Assembly: GCA_016293005.1 (NCBI GenBank)
Contig: JAEDFA010000079.1
Coordinates: 1-5,388 of the forward strand
From: Treponema sp.
GTDB taxonomy: Bacteria > Spirochaetota > Spirochaetia > Treponematales > Treponemataceae
Length of the DNA stretch: 5,388 nt
Direction of reading: 5' to 3'
Of this stretch, positions 1-5,263 are shown piece after piece (the first letter of the stretch is position 1; every line of letters begins with the position of its first letter). The notes below the pieces were generated by a model, which made no database searches, was not told where the DNA came from, and was given only the letters and a program-made list of their open reading frames with translations. Position numbers and translations under genes: made by a program.

Positions 1-2
1 TG

Positions 3-14
3 AATGCGAGTCGA
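3..14. repeat. 12-nt inverted copy of the tRNA-Arg T-arm
   Basis: These 12 bases (aatgcgagtcga) are the exact reverse complement of positions 77-88, which are the T-loop, the 3' T-stem and the first acceptor base of the tRNA-Arg gene that starts 8 bases later. The match is direct from sequence. It could be a remnant of an opposite-facing tRNA 3' end, the trace of a mobile-element attachment site, or a leader segment that pairs with the precursor tRNA. The window begins two bases upstream, so the left context is missing and none of these can be chosen. Confidence 0.5.
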
Positions 15-21
15 TTTTTTT

Positions 22-95
22 GAGCCTGTAGCTCAGCGGGATAGAGCATTCGCCTCCTAAGCGAAAGGTCGTGCGTTCGACTCGCATTAGGCTCA
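22..95 (+). tRNA. tRNA-Arg, anticodon CCT
   Basis: This is a complete cloverleaf of 74 nt. The acceptor stem is gagcctg (22-28) with taggctc (88-94), closing with one G-T pair. The D stem is gctc/gagc (31-34 with 44-47), with a loop containing GGG. The anticodon stem is ttcgc/gcgaa (49-53 with 61-65) around the loop ctcctaa, which puts anticodon CCT at 56-58. The variable region is aggtc. The T stem is gtgcg/cgcat (71-75 with 83-87) around ttcgact. The discriminator base is A95. The product reads the AGG arginine codon. The 3' CCA is not encoded and must be added by the CCA-adding enzyme. A terminator hairpin begins within a few bases of the 3' end, so the gene is probably transcribed alone or as the last member of a transcript that starts before the window. 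Confidence 0.97.
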
Positions 96-96
96 T

Positions 97-137
97 AAAA
101 AAAACGCCTGTTTTTTCAAACGGGCGTTTTCTTTTTT
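97..137. terminator. Two-way Rho-independent terminator shared by tRNA-Arg and fhs
   Basis: The stem aaaacgcctg (101-110) pairs with cgggcgtttt (121-130) over ten positions, one of them G-T, around the loop ttttttcaaa. On the plus strand it is followed by ctttttt, and it sits directly after the tRNA. Read on the minus strand, the same stem ends in a run of eight T, five bases after the fhs stop codon. The two transcription units converge on it, and it can stop both. The fhs stop codon (136-138) lies inside the plus-strand T tract, so the arrangement is very compact. Confidence 0.9.
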
Positions 138-1818
138 AAAAGAGGCCGGAGATTATGCCGTTGTCGTCGACATCGATTTCTTGGGCGGCAGGGGCTTTTG
201 GAAGGCCTGGCATTGTCATGATGTCACCGGCGAGGGCTACTACAAAGCCTGCTCCTGAATATAGCTGAACATCGCGTACGGGGAATACAAAATCTTTAGG
301 GGCGCCCTGGAGTTTTGGGTCGTGGCTGATGGAGTTTTGGGTTTTTGCTATGCAGACTGGAAGATTTTTATAACCCATTTCTTCGAAATCTTTGAGTTTT
401 TTTAGTGAAGTGCCTTGAAATTCTACTGATTTTGCGTGGTAGATTTCTTTTGCGATTGTTTCTATTTTTTTATCAAGCGGAAGGGATGATTCGTAAAGGA
501 AGCGGAAGTCTGATTTTTTTGTTTCGATTGTGTTTACGACTTCTTTTGCAAGTGAAATTGTTCCTTCGCTGCCTTTGCCCCAGCCTTCACAGAGAACGGC
601 TTTTGTTCCGTTTTGTTCGCAGAGTGCTTTCAAAAGATTTATTTCTTCTTCTGTATCTGTTACGAATCGGTTTACGGCAATTACGGCTGGAACTTTGAAT
701 TTTGCGATATTTTCAAGGTGCGCTTTGAGGTTTTCAAAGCCTTTTTCAAGAGCCTTGCAGTCAGGTTTTGAAAGTTCTGTTTTTATAACTCCGCCGTGCA
801 TTTTTAACGCTCTGATTGTTGCAACGATAACGATTGCATCAGGTTTTAAATCTGCGATGCGGCATTTTATGTCCATAAATTTTTCTGCACCTAAATCTGC
901 GGCAAATCCTGCTTCTGTTACGACATAATCGCCTAAGGCAAGGGCAGATAATGTTGCGTTTATTGAATTGCAGCCGTGTGCGATGTTTGCAAATGGTCCT
1001 CCGTGAACGAAAACTGGATTTTTTTCAAGAGTTTGAACAAGATTCGGGCGGATAGCATCTTTTAATAGTGCTGCAACGGCTCCTGTGCATTTTAATTCCC
1101 CGAATTTTACATCCTGTCTACTGTAATTTTTTGCAATCGTAATGTTTGAAAGTCTTTCTTTTAATTCTGAAATTGAACGGCTCAAGCATAAAATTGCCAT
1201 GATTTCTGAAGCGACTGTAATTTGAAAATGGTCTTCTCTTGGAGTTCCGTCTGTTCTGTTTCCAAGACCTGAAACGATGTTTCTAAGTTGTCTGTCGTTT
1301 AAATCTACGCATCTTTTCCATGTTATTGTTCGCGGATCAATTTGAAGAGCGTTTCCCTGCTGAATGTGATTGTCGATTAAGGCTGCAATTAAATTGTTCG
1401 CGATGGAAATGGCATGAATGTCGCCTGTAAAGTGAAGGTTTATGTCTTCCATTGGAACGATTTGTGCATAACCTCCGCCACACGCTCCACCTTTTACACC
1501 GAAACAAGGACCTAATGAAGGTTCGCGAAGTGCGATGACAGTTTTTTTCCCGATTTTATTAAGTCCGTCTCCTAAACCGATTGAAACTGTTGACTTACCT
1601 TCGCCAGCTGGAGTAGGGGTGATTGCAGTAACAAGAATAAGTTTTCCGCGTTCATCTGGATTTTTTGCTTTTTCCTGAAGAGCGCGAAGTTTTTTCATTG
1701 TGATTTTTGCTTTGTATTGACCGTAAAGTTCCAGGTCGTCTTTTTCGATTCCGATTTTTTCTGCAATTTCTGTTATTGGAATCATTACATTTTTTTGTGC
1801 AATTTCGATGTCTGTCAT
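136..1818 (-). CDS. fhs: Formate--tetrahydrofolate ligase (10-formyl-THF synthetase)
   Basis: This cytoplasmic enzyme joins formate to tetrahydrofolate using ATP, giving 10-formyl-THF for purine synthesis, initiator tRNA formylation or, in acetogens, the methyl branch of the Wood-Ljungdahl pathway. At 560 residues it matches the usual length of about 555-560. Visible family landmarks are the nucleotide-binding loop TPAGEGKST (69-77), REPSLGP (98-104), the glycine-rich GGACGGG (110-116), VHGGPFANIAHG (271-282) and the C-terminal MPGLPKAPAA (536-545). No part is missing or shifted. The ATG is set by AAGGAG six bases upstream. It is the third gene of the minus-strand unit, starting 17 bases after the pseudouridine synthase stop, and it ends at the shared terminator. 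Treponemes of gut communities are known carriers of fhs, including acetogenic ones. Sequence reading alone does not show whether this copy serves acetogenesis or ordinary one-carbon supply. Confidence 0.97.
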   Translation of the reverse strand: MTDIEIAQKNVMIPITEIAEKIGIEKDDLELYGQYKAKITMKKLRALQEKAKNPDERGKLILVTAITPTPAGEGKSTVSIGLGDGLNKIGKKTVIALREPSLGPCFGVKGGACGGGYAQIVPMEDINLHFTGDIHAISIANNLIAALIDNHIQQGNALQIDPRTITWKRCVDLNDRQLRNIVSGLGNRTDGTPREDHFQITVASEIMAILCLSRSISELKERLSNITIAKNYSRQDVKFGELKCTGAVAALLKDAIRPNLVQTLEKNPVFVHGGPFANIAHGCNSINATLSALALGDYVVTEAGFAADLGAEKFMDIKCRIADLKPDAIVIVATIRALKMHGGVIKTELSKPDCKALEKGFENLKAHLENIAKFKVPAVIAVNRFVTDTEEEINLLKALCEQNGTKAVLCEGWGKGSEGTISLAKEVVNTIETKKSDFRFLYESSLPLDKKIETIAKEIYHAKSVEFQGTSLKKLKDFEEMGYKNLPVCIAKTQNSISHDPKLQGAPKDFVFPVRDVQLYSGAGFVVALAGDIMTMPGLPKAPAAQEIDVDDNGIISGLF

Positions 1819-1835
1819 AGTTTTCTCCTTATTTA

Positions 1836-2591
1836 TTAAAAAATTGAAGTTTGAAGAGTATTTATTTCTGTTTGCGTTAATGGTCTGTAATCGCCGGGTT
1901 TTAAATTTTCATCAAGATGCAGAGAACCGATTGAAAGTCGTTTTAAATAAATTACTTCGTTGTTGACACTGCGGAACATTCTTTTTACCTGATGAAATTT
2001 GCCTTCGGTTATTGTAAGAAGACATTCGTCTGATGATTTCCAGACTGTTTCAGCCGGTTTTAAAAAAGCTTCAGATTCGTTTCCTTCCGGCGGAATGTAA
2101 AGTCCGTCTTTAAATTTTTGTGAAACAGTATTTTGTTCTTCCTGTGAGATTTTTTTTGCAAGCTGAACAAAATAAGTTTTTGGAAAATGAGTTTTTGGCG
2201 AAGTGATTTTATGTGTAAGACTTCCGTCTGTTGTAAAAAGTAAAAGTCCTTCTGTGTCAATGTCTAGCCTTCCGATTAAGTGAAGGTTTTCTAAAATCCA
2301 TGGAGTGCGGTATTTTTCGTCGAGAATGTCAAAAACTGTTCTGTGTAGTCCGTCTTTGTTTGCGCTTACCGTGTTAGAAGGTTTGTTCATCATAAGGTAA
2401 ATGTTTTTTTCGATGAAAACTTCTTGTTCGTCGATAAAAATTTTATCTGTGTCGGTGTTTACTTGAAAGGCGGAATCAGAAATTTGTTTTCCGTTTACAG
2501 TAACTGTAGAAACGCGGAGAAGTTTTTTTATTCCTTTTCTTGTACCGAATCCTGCATGACTTAAAATTTTGTCAATCCGTTCAAGGCTCAT
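1836..2591 (-). CDS. rsuA: RsuA-type 16S rRNA pseudouridine synthase
   Basis: The predicted enzyme isomerises one uridine in ribosomal RNA to pseudouridine. By family comparison the target is U516 of 16S rRNA (E. coli numbering), acting on the assembling small subunit. Residues 1 to about 60 form an S4-like RNA-binding domain (RIDKILSHAGFGTRK, then VTVNGK). The catalytic domain follows, with MMNKP at 67-71, the signature GRLDIDTEG at 107-115 whose Asp110 is the expected nucleophile, and KITSPKTHFPKTY at 128-140. EGKFHQVKRMF (196-206) is the form typical of RsuA rather than RluB/E/F, where the equivalent segment usually reads NREVRR or RQVRR. At 251 residues it is slightly longer than E. coli RsuA. 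Its ATG overlaps the citrate synthase stop by one base (TAATG), and no clear Shine-Dalgarno precedes it, so translation is probably coupled to the upstream gene. The exact rRNA target is inferred. Confidence 0.9.
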   Translation of the reverse strand: MSLERIDKILSHAGFGTRKGIKKLLRVSTVTVNGKQISDSAFQVNTDTDKIFIDEQEVFIEKNIYLMMNKPSNTVSANKDGLHRTVFDILDEKYRTPWILENLHLIGRLDIDTEGLLLFTTDGSLTHKITSPKTHFPKTYFVQLAKKISQEEQNTVSQKFKDGLYIPPEGNESEAFLKPAETVWKSSDECLLTITEGKFHQVKRMFRSVNNEVIYLKRLSIGSLHLDENLKPGDYRPLTQTEINTLQTSIF

Positions 2592-3952
2592 TATCGTTTG
2601 TCCAGAGGAATATATTTTTTTTGCTCGCAGACATTTTTGTAGGCAGGACGGTAAATTCTTCCGCCGGCAACTGCTTCTTCGATTCTGTGGGCAGACCAGC
2701 CTGCGATTCGGCTTATGGCAAAAATTGGAGTATATAATTCACGCGGAATATTGAGCATTGTATATACAAAACCTGAATAAAGGTCTACATTTGCACAGAT
2801 TTTTTTGTCTGAATGATGAACTTCCATTAAGATTTCAGGAGCAAGTTCTTCAACCATTTGGTATAGATTGAATTCTTCAATGCAGTTTTTTTCTTTTGCA
2901 AGAACTTCGGCTTTGTTTCTTAGAAGAAGGGCACGAGGGTCGCTGATTGTATAAACCGCATGACCCATTCCGTAAATGAGTCCTGTTTTGTCGAAGGCTT
3001 CTTTTTTTGCGATTTTGTAAAGATAATCTTTTACTTCTGATTTATTGCTCCAGTCTTTTACATTTGCTTTGATTTCGTCCATCATTTCTACGACGCGGAT
3101 ATTTGCTCCTCCATGCCTTCGACCTTTTAATGAACCAACTGCTGCGGCGATGGCAGAATAAGTGTCTGTGTCGGCTGAAGAAACTACATGAACTGTTAAT
3201 GATGAGTTGTTTCCGCCACCGTGTTCTGCGTGAAGAATCAAGGCGAGGTCTAAAATTTCTGCTTCAAGTTTTGTATATTGACCATCTGCACGAATTAAAT
3301 GAAGGAAATTTTCTGCGGTAGATGCTTCTGGAAGCGGATTGTGAATGAAAAGGCTTTCGTTTTCGTAATAGCGCCTTCTTGCCTGATAACCGTATGCTGC
3401 AAGCGTTGAAAAACGGGCGATTAATTCTATGCACTGTTTTAGAATATTTGAAATGCTTCGGTCTTCGGGATTGTCGTCGTAAGAATAACAGGCTAAAACT
3501 CCGCGGGCAAGTTTGTTCATGATATCCTGAGACGGCGCTTTTAAAATCATGTCTTCTGTGAAATTTGGTGGAAGAACGCGGCTTTGACCTAGCAGAATTC
3601 GGAAATTGTTTAGTTCTTTTTGCGTCGGAAGTTCTCCAAAAAGAAGAAGGTAAACACACTGTTCATAGCAATACTGGTCGTTTAGTTCTGCATCTTTTAT
3701 TAAGTCTTCGATATCGTAACCGCGGTATAAAAGTTTTCCGGGAACTGGAATTTTTTCTTTATTTGGTCCAATGCTGTAACCGACTACATCTCCAATACGG
3801 GTTAAACCTACAAGGACACCTGTTCCGTTTGCGTTGCGTAAGCCGCGTTTTACATCTAATTTTGTGTAGAGGTCGGGATTGATAGGGTCGTTGGTTTCTG
3901 CAAGTTTAGCAAGTTTGTTAATGAAAGTTTTTTGATTGAACCTGAATTCCAT
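2591..3952 (-). CDS. gltA: Citrate synthase (citrate/2-methylcitrate synthase family)
   Basis: The enzyme condenses acetyl-CoA with oxaloacetate to citrate in the cytoplasm. In anaerobes with a partial TCA cycle this feeds 2-oxoglutarate and glutamate synthesis. Counted from the ATG at 3952 (453 residues), the active-site elements are all present: HAEHGGGNNSS with His244, RHGGAN with His280, GMGHAVYTISDPR with His331 and Arg340, NVDLYSG with the catalytic Asp390, and SRIAGWSAHRIEE near residue 415. It is longer than the short Gram-positive form because of an N-terminal extension of about 60 residues before the conserved LLYRGYDIEDL, typical of the 430-460 residue type seen in many anaerobes. 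An in-frame GTG six bases upstream was not chosen because it lies inside the GAGGTG ribosome binding site. It is the first gene of the operon, behind a strong promoter. Activity on propionyl-CoA (methylcitrate synthase) cannot be excluded, but no prp genes are nearby. Confidence 0.93.
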   Translation of the reverse strand: MEFRFNQKTFINKLAKLAETNDPINPDLYTKLDVKRGLRNANGTGVLVGLTRIGDVVGYSIGPNKEKIPVPGKLLYRGYDIEDLIKDAELNDQYCYEQCVYLLLFGELPTQKELNNFRILLGQSRVLPPNFTEDMILKAPSQDIMNKLARGVLACYSYDDNPEDRSISNILKQCIELIARFSTLAAYGYQARRRYYENESLFIHNPLPEASTAENFLHLIRADGQYTKLEAEILDLALILHAEHGGGNNSSLTVHVVSSADTDTYSAIAAAVGSLKGRRHGGANIRVVEMMDEIKANVKDWSNKSEVKDYLYKIAKKEAFDKTGLIYGMGHAVYTISDPRALLLRNKAEVLAKEKNCIEEFNLYQMVEELAPEILMEVHHSDKKICANVDLYSGFVYTMLNIPRELYTPIFAISRIAGWSAHRIEEAVAGGRIYRPAYKNVCEQKKYIPLDKR

Positions 3953-3955
3953 GAG

Positions 3956-3961
3956 CACCTC
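3956..3961 (-). promoter_or_regulatory. Ribosome binding site that fixes the citrate synthase start
   Basis: On the minus strand GAGGTG is followed by CTC and then ATG, placing GAGG five bases before the ATG. The alternative upstream GTG start (3958-3956) is part of this site, has no ribosome binding site of its own and would add only two residues, so the ATG at 3952 is preferred. Confidence 0.7.
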
Positions 3962-3981
3962 GAAAGTAAAAATTTTCTCTA

Positions 3982-4010
3982 ATTATACAGTTTTATAGGG
4001 GTCGTTTCAA
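3982..4010 (-). promoter_or_regulatory. Sigma-70 type promoter of the gltA-rsuA-fhs operon
   Basis: Read on the minus strand, TTGAAA (4010-4005) and a perfect TATAAT (3987-3982) are separated by exactly 17 bp. The -35 box is preceded by an A/T-rich stretch (about 4011-4030) that could act as an UP element. A start about seven bases past the -10 box would give a leader of roughly 20-25 bases before the citrate synthase ATG. That leaves no room for a riboswitch or attenuator. No operator palindrome is visible over the promoter. Confidence 0.8.
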
Positions 4011-4145
4011 GGAAATTAAAAAATATAATTCAGGTAGAGTAAAAGTTTTTTATTTTCAAAACAATAAATTCGTGTTAGAATCAACTTATGATTATGGAAA
4101 AAGCGTTGGCATATTATTGTAAAAGCGTGAAAATAAGACGGATGT

Positions 4146-4154
4146 GGGGGGGGG
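4146..4154 (+). repeat. G9 homopolymer tract
   Basis: Nine consecutive G interrupt an otherwise A/T-rich region and are by far the longest G run in the window. Tracts of this length are prone to slipped-strand length change, and poly-G tracts near promoters of tpr genes in Treponema pallidum are known to vary expression. Here the tract lies inside a 58-codon open frame (4088-4264) and about 75 bases upstream of a TATAAT box. Whether it varies in length is unknown. Confidence 0.75.
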
Positions 4155-4205
4155 ATACAAGCTTAACTTGTTTTTCATCTGTAGTAAATAAATTTAATTC
4201 CCCGT

Positions 4206-4234
4206 ATTTTTTAACAGAAACAGAATTATATAAT
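4206..4234 (+). promoter_or_regulatory. Possible promoter with perfect TATAAT, weak -35
   Basis: TATAAT at 4229-4234 is a perfect -10 box on the plus strand. The region 16-18 bp upstream is a T run (4207-4212) that only loosely resembles a -35 box. The better-looking TTAACA (4211-4216) is only 12 bp away, which is too close. If active, transcription would begin near 4241 and the 41-bp repeats would lie in a leader of about 300 bases ahead of the gene at 4548. Confidence 0.35.
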
Positions 4235-4237
4235 ACT

Positions 4238-4286
4238 AAAAGGACGCATTTTTTTTGTCTTTAAGGCAGAAAAAGTGAGTCCTTTT
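4238..4286 (+). other. Long-loop inverted repeat (possible leader structure)
   Basis: Aaaaggac (4238-4245) is an exact 8-base inverted match to gtcctttt (4279-4286), enclosing 33 bases. A competing pair, acgca (4244-4248) with tgcgt (4287-4291), shares bases with the first stem, so the two cannot form together. It starts right after the TATAAT box at 4229-4234. It lacks a GC-rich stem with a following T tail, so it is not a standard terminator. Its function is unknown and it may be fortuitous in A/T-rich DNA. Confidence 0.3.
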
Positions 4287-4309
4287 TGCGTTTAAACGAA
4301 TTTTTCGAT

Positions 4310-4490
4310 TTCGGGATTTTCCCAAAGAAAGATTTAACGCTTGGAGAATGTTCGGGATTTTCCCAAAGGAAGACTTAATGCTTGGAGAATGTTCGGGATT
4401 TTCCCGAAGAAAGACATAACGCTTGGAGAATGTTCGGGATTTTCCTAAAGGAAGACTTAACGCTTGTAGAATGTTTGGGATTTTCCCGAA
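4310..4490 (+). repeat. Tandem array of 41-bp units, each opening with a 17-bp palindrome
   Basis: Units start at 4310, 4351, 4392, 4433 and 4474, an exact period of 41. The first four are full and differ by a few point substitutions, and the fifth stops after the palindrome. The opening 17 bases are TTCGGGA-TTT-TCCCGAA in unit 3 (perfect 7-bp arms). Units 1 and 2 end CCCAAA, unit 4 ends CCTAAA, and unit 5 begins TTTGGGA. The remaining 24 bases (ending in GGAGAATG or GTAGAATG) are also conserved. The period is not a multiple of three and no open frame runs through it, so it is non-coding. It is not a CRISPR array, because there are no unique spacers. The period is close to four turns of B-DNA, which would place the palindromes on one face of the helix. 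Repeated operator sites or serial RNA hairpins are both possible. Confidence 0.9.
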
Positions 4491-4503
4491 TGTTACATAG
4501 ATT
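4475..4503 (+). promoter_or_regulatory. Candidate promoter of the 4548 gene, overlapping the last repeat
   Basis: TTGGGA (4475-4480) and TAGATT (4498-4503) are separated by 17 bp. Each matches four of six consensus bases. The -35 lies in the left arm of the fifth palindrome. A shifted -10 reading, TATAAA (4503-4508), is also possible. Transcription would start near 4510, leaving a leader of about 38 bases. Confidence 0.35.
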
Positions 4504-4510
4504 ATAAAAA

Positions 4511-4532
4511 GTTTCCTGGGAGAGATGGAAAC
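4511..4532 (+). promoter_or_regulatory. Small hairpin adjoining the ribosome binding site
   Basis: Gtttcc (4511-4516) pairs exactly with ggaaac (4527-4532) around a ten-base purine-rich loop. It abuts the Shine-Dalgarno ggaaggag (4533-4540) of the gene at 4548 without covering it. It could protect the mRNA 5' end or keep the binding site open. It matches no riboswitch class that I recognise. Confidence 0.3.
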
Positions 4533-4547
4533 GGAAGGAGTGTTTGT

Positions 4548-5237
4548 ATGAACAAACTTAATTCAAAAATGCGCGTTACAGAGGTTGATTCTTTAAGTGA
4601 CGCACTCGTTCGGATTTACAAGGCAGATTCTAAGATTCAGGAAGATGCGTTCTTAAAAACTGTCATGGATGATGTGGAAAAGTTATCTTCCAAGCTTACT
4701 ACTGCCATCAGACAGGACAAGGTTTTAAGCAATCTTGAAGATTTGGATTCTGTGCGGGATGAGGCTGTAAAGGGACTTGGAACGCTGCTTGACGGCTATG
4801 CGGCAATTCCTATTCCTGCAAAGAAAGAGGCGGCTGAAAAACTGCGTGCAATTTTTGCAAAGTACGGAAAGTCGATTACATCTGCAAATTACGCAAGCGA
4901 GTCATCACTTATTGAAAGTCTTTTAGAGGATTTTTCAAAGGCTGAGGCACAGGAAAGCGTAAAGGCTCTTGACGGTGTTGCAGAAATTTTGGGACAAATC
5001 AGGACGGCGCAGGATGAGTTTGTTAAGGCAAGCGATGATTTTACGGCAGCGTCAAGTGCAAAAACAGAAAGCGCATCGTCGGTAAAAAAGCCACTTGTTT
5101 CTGCAATAAACGACAGACTTGTTCCTTATCTTACTGCAATGGAGATGGCAAACGGCACTGTTTACGCAGACTTTGCCCTAAAAATCAAAAAAGAAATTTC
5201 CCGCGTAAACGAAACAGTTTCACGCCGTGGAAAATAA
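4548..5237 (+). CDS. Helical protein of unknown function, DUF6261-like
   Basis: The function is not known. The 229-residue product has no signal peptide or membrane segment, appears almost wholly alpha-helical and charged, and lacks cysteine, histidine and tryptophan, so a metal or redox enzyme is unlikely. The segment around 64-85 (EDLDSVRDEAVKGLGTLLDG), then AAEKLRAIFAKYG (95-107), ESSLIESLLEDF (118-129) and NDRLVPYLTAM (188-198), ending in RVNETVSRR, resembles from memory the DUF6261 family of Bacteroidetes and treponemes. That assignment is a recollection, not a search. Residues 167-181 are a Ser/Ala/Lys-rich low-complexity linker. GGAAGGAG seven bases before the ATG supports this start over Met8. 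The 41-bp palindrome array lies upstream. A lipoprotein gene starts 26 bases downstream, so the two probably share a transcript. It could be a structural or partner-binding protein, but no direct evidence exists. Confidence 0.88.
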   Translation: MNKLNSKMRVTEVDSLSDALVRIYKADSKIQEDAFLKTVMDDVEKLSSKLTTAIRQDKVLSNLEDLDSVRDEAVKGLGTLLDGYAAIPIPAKKEAAEKLRAIFAKYGKSITSANYASESSLIESLLEDFSKAEAQESVKALDGVAEILGQIRTAQDEFVKASDDFTAASSAKTESASSVKKPLVSAINDRLVPYLTAMEMANGTVYADFALKIKKEISRVNETVSRRGK

Positions 5238-5263
5238 AAATTCATAACAGGAGGTGTGAAAAA

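Larger units (their letters stand above)
3962..4547. other. Intergenic region between divergent transcription units
   Basis: This stretch of nearly 600 bp has no convincing gene. Going rightward it contains the operon promoter pointing left, an A/T-rich stretch, a weak plus-strand -10-like TAGAAT (4076-4081), and a 58-codon open frame (4088-4264). That frame has no Shine-Dalgarno and encloses a G9 run. It is followed by a 5-bp hairpin with four to five T after it (4157-4175), a TATAAT box at 4229-4234, an imperfect long hairpin (4238-4286), the 41-bp tandem repeats (4310-4490), a weak candidate promoter, and a small hairpin next to the ribosome binding site of the downstream gene. The region probably holds control elements of the plus-strand genes and possibly a decayed or short transcript. 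Confidence 0.7.

Noticed and set aside
405..928. Plus-strand open frames opposite fhs
   Set aside because: They are antisense shadows of a fully conserved gene, with Phe/Leu/Ser-rich nonsense composition and no ribosome binding sites.
2540..2754. Plus-strand open frames across the rsuA/gltA junction
   Set aside because: They are antisense to two well-supported genes that overlap by one base, and show no start signals.
3264..3882. Open frames overlapping citrate synthase on both strands
   Set aside because: They lie inside a gene with complete active-site motifs in its own frame. Their products are low-complexity Arg/Ser/Leu-rich and unrecognisable.
4024..4029. Plus-strand TATAAT as a promoter
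   Set aside because: No -35 box lies at a workable distance. It falls in the A/T-rich stretch upstream of the opposite-strand promoter, where such matches are expected.
4157..4175. Intrinsic terminator acaag-cttaa-cttgt followed by T
   Set aside because: The stem is only five pairs and A/T-rich, with a short T tail. No convincing upstream gene needs it, so support is too weak.
4088..4264. Small protein-coding gene of 58 residues
   Set aside because: There is no ribosome binding site before either ATG, the composition is odd, it contains a G9 run and an internal promoter-like TATAAT, and the product is not recognisable. It is reported as an observation, not as a gene.
4310..4490. CRISPR array
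   Set aside because: The whole 41-bp unit repeats, including the part that would be the spacer. There is no unique spacer sequence and no cas gene in the window.
4511..4540. Riboswitch ahead of the 4548 gene
   Set aside because: There is only one 6-bp hairpin, no conserved aptamer core that I recognise, and no expression platform covering the ribosome binding site.
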